From Lamellibrachia satsuma (lineage: Eukaryota; Annelida; Polychaeta; Sabellida; Siboglinidae): a stretch of DNA of 64,000 nt. The stretch is from positions 434,001 to 498,000 of the forward strand of contig BSQZ01000037.1 in NCBI GenBank assembly GCA_033239005.1, in the 5' to 3' direction. The notes beneath the pieces were generated by a model, which saw only the letters and a program-made list of their open reading frames with translations, made no database searches and was not told the DNA's origin. Position numbers and translations under genes: made by a program. This document shows positions 62,611 to 64,000 of the stretch, in pieces (position 1 is the first letter of the stretch; every line of letters begins with the position of its first letter).

Positions 62611-62754
62611 CAGTGCTTTTGTACCGCAATGTTGACCATATCTGCAGACTTCTTGTAGATCTCACTGTACTCCGTATCTGCAATTTGTCTGATGTCGATA
62701 ACGATGCCTTTACCAGAGCGACTTCTTCGTAGGCCGGGAGAACATCCTGCGTAG

Positions 62755-62992
62755 AACCGTGGAGCAGCTCTTACTCCTGCACCGATTCACTTGGAACCGT
62801 GGAGCAGCTTTTACTCCTACACCGATTCACTTGGAACCGTGGAGCAGCTCTTACTCCTACACCGATTCACTTGGAACCGTGGAGCAGCTCTTACCCCTAC
62901 ACCGATTCACTTGGAACCGTGGAGCAGCTCTTACCCCTACACCGATTCACCTGGGACCGCGGAGCAGCTCTTACTCCTACACCGATAGTGCC
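62755..62992. repeat. 40-bp minisatellite, 6 copies
   Basis: The unit ggagcagctcttactcctac...cgattcacttggaaccgt recurs every 40 bases from 62761. All three frames stay open because 40 is not a multiple of three and the unit lacks stops. Confidence 0.95.
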
Positions 62993-63139
62993 AAATTCAA
63001 GCTGTTGCTGTATATAGCGGTAATAATGTGCTATGTGCTTTAAATTTATTATTAAATAAGGGTAAAGCCCAACAAATATTTTTCAAACAAAAGGGGGAAG
63101 GGTGCGCGCCCCCATGCTTCCTGGATCCGCGCCTGATTT

Positions 63140-63962
63140 ATATTGTTAACAGTGACACAAGTAGCCCTGCTGAGTTGTTTTGTTAACAGTGACACAAGTA
63201 GCCCTGTTGAGTTGTTTTGTTAACAGTGACACAAGTAGCCCTGCTGAATTGTTTTGTTAACAGTGACACAAGTAGCCCTGCTGAGTTGTTTTGTTAACAG
63301 TGACACAAGTAGCCCTGCTGAATTGTTTTGTTAACAGTGACACAAGTAGCCATGCTGAGTTGTTTTGTTAACAGTGACACACGTAGCCCTGCTGAGTTGT
63401 TTTGTTAACAGTGACACAAGTAGCCATGCTGAGTTGTTTTGTTAACAGTGACACAAGTAGCCCTGCTGAGTTGTTTTGTTAACAGTGACACAAGTAGCCC
63501 TGCTGAGTTGTTTTGTTAACAGTGACACAAGTAGCCCTGCTGAGTTGTTTTGTTAACAGTGACACAAGTAGCCCTGCTGAGTTGTTTTGTTAACAGTGAC
63601 ACAAGTAGCCCTGCTGAGTTGTTTTGTTAACAGTGACACAAGTAGCCCTGCTGAGTTATTTTGTTAACAGTGACACAAGTAGCCCTGCTGAGTTGTTTTG
63701 TTAACAGTGACACAAGTAGCCCTGCTGAGTTGTTTTGTTAACAGTGACACAAGTAGCCCTGCTGAGTTGTTTTGTTAACAGTGACACAAGTAGCCCTGCT
63801 GAGTTGTTTTGTTAACAGTGACACAAGTAGCCCTGCTGAGTTGTTTTGTTAACAGTGACACAAGTAGCCCTGCTGAGTTGTTTTGTTAACAGTGACACAA
63901 GTAGCCCTGCTGAGTTGTTTTGTTAACAGTGACACAAGTAGCCCTGCTGAGTTGTTTTGCCA
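63140..63962. repeat. 37-bp satellite, about 22 copies
   Basis: The unit agtgacacaagtagccctgc...tgttttgttaac recurs every 37 bases (63151, 63188 and onward) and is highly homogeneous, running almost to the window edge. Only single substitutions (ccatgctg, ttattt) distinguish units. Confidence 0.97.
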
Positions 63963-64000
63963 ACTATTTTTATTATCGTTAGTTCAATGTAATATCGACG

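Larger units (their letters stand above)
61515..63135. mobile_element. Candidate hAT-like non-autonomous element
   Basis: The left edge CAGGGGCGGATTTGACC and the inverse right edge CAGGCGCGGATCCAGG form an imperfect short terminal inverted repeat of the CAGGGGCGGATCCAG type seen in hAT-like elements. The flanking 8-mers (ttatttta and atttatat) are AT-rich but not identical, so boundaries are uncertain. The interior holds three minisatellites and no transposase. Confidence 0.35.

Overview
The window is eukaryotic. It has spliced genes with GT/AG introns, non-LTR retrotransposons, a Penelope-like element, hAT-type elements and very many micro- and minisatellites. It shows no prokaryotic gene organisation. 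Calmodulin-type exons, abundant minisatellites and CR1-like LINEs would fit a marine invertebrate such as a cephalochordate, but the sequence alone does not prove the species.

The only host genes I can support are a minus-strand cluster of calmodulin-like EF-hand genes, named here by position. Unit C (about 36.9-44 kb) has recognisable exons 2, 3, 4 and a short terminal exon, with four intact EF-hand loops. Unit B (about 26-32 kb) has an initiator exon (ATG followed directly by a GTGAGT donor) and exons 2, 3 and 4, but no terminal exon. Unit A2 (16.2-23.8 kb) has a frameshifted exon 3, exon 4 and a long terminal EF-hand exon. Unit A1 (5.9-10.4 kb) has exon 4 and the long terminal exon only. 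All introns are phase 1. A1 and A2 lie in two tandem copies of a 10.4-kb segment (1993-12416 and 12417-22698). Its junction falls inside a CR1 relic, so A1 is 5'-truncated by construction. Around 24.45 kb the upstream flank of A2 exon 3 runs straight into the CR1 that occupies B's intron 4. This suggests that B's terminal exon and A2's first exons were lost in one event, leaving a possible B-to-A2 fusion gene.

The segment 45-52 kb is a stack of mobile elements. A CR1 3' end (48.0-49.7 kb) is split by a 1.39-kb hAT-like element with an 8-bp target duplication. The last part of its ORF2 has been amplified into a 54-bp minisatellite (49.7-52.3 kb), and that array is interrupted by a 5'-truncated Penelope-like element (50.49-51.87 kb). 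The Penelope copy has reverse transcriptase and GIY-YIG domains, 145-bp terminal inverted repeats and a hammerhead-like motif.

The segment 52-57 kb is mostly empty. A nearly complete CR1-like LINE follows at 56.9-61.1 kb: ORF1 has a Cys-rich PHD-like finger and an SGNH esterase domain, and ORF2 has endonuclease and reverse transcriptase with three lesions. The right end (61.5-64 kb) is a candidate hAT-like element containing three minisatellites, then about 22 copies of a 37-bp satellite that runs almost to the window edge.

All alignments were made by eye. Exon borders rest on splice sites, phase and similarity to the calmodulin family.
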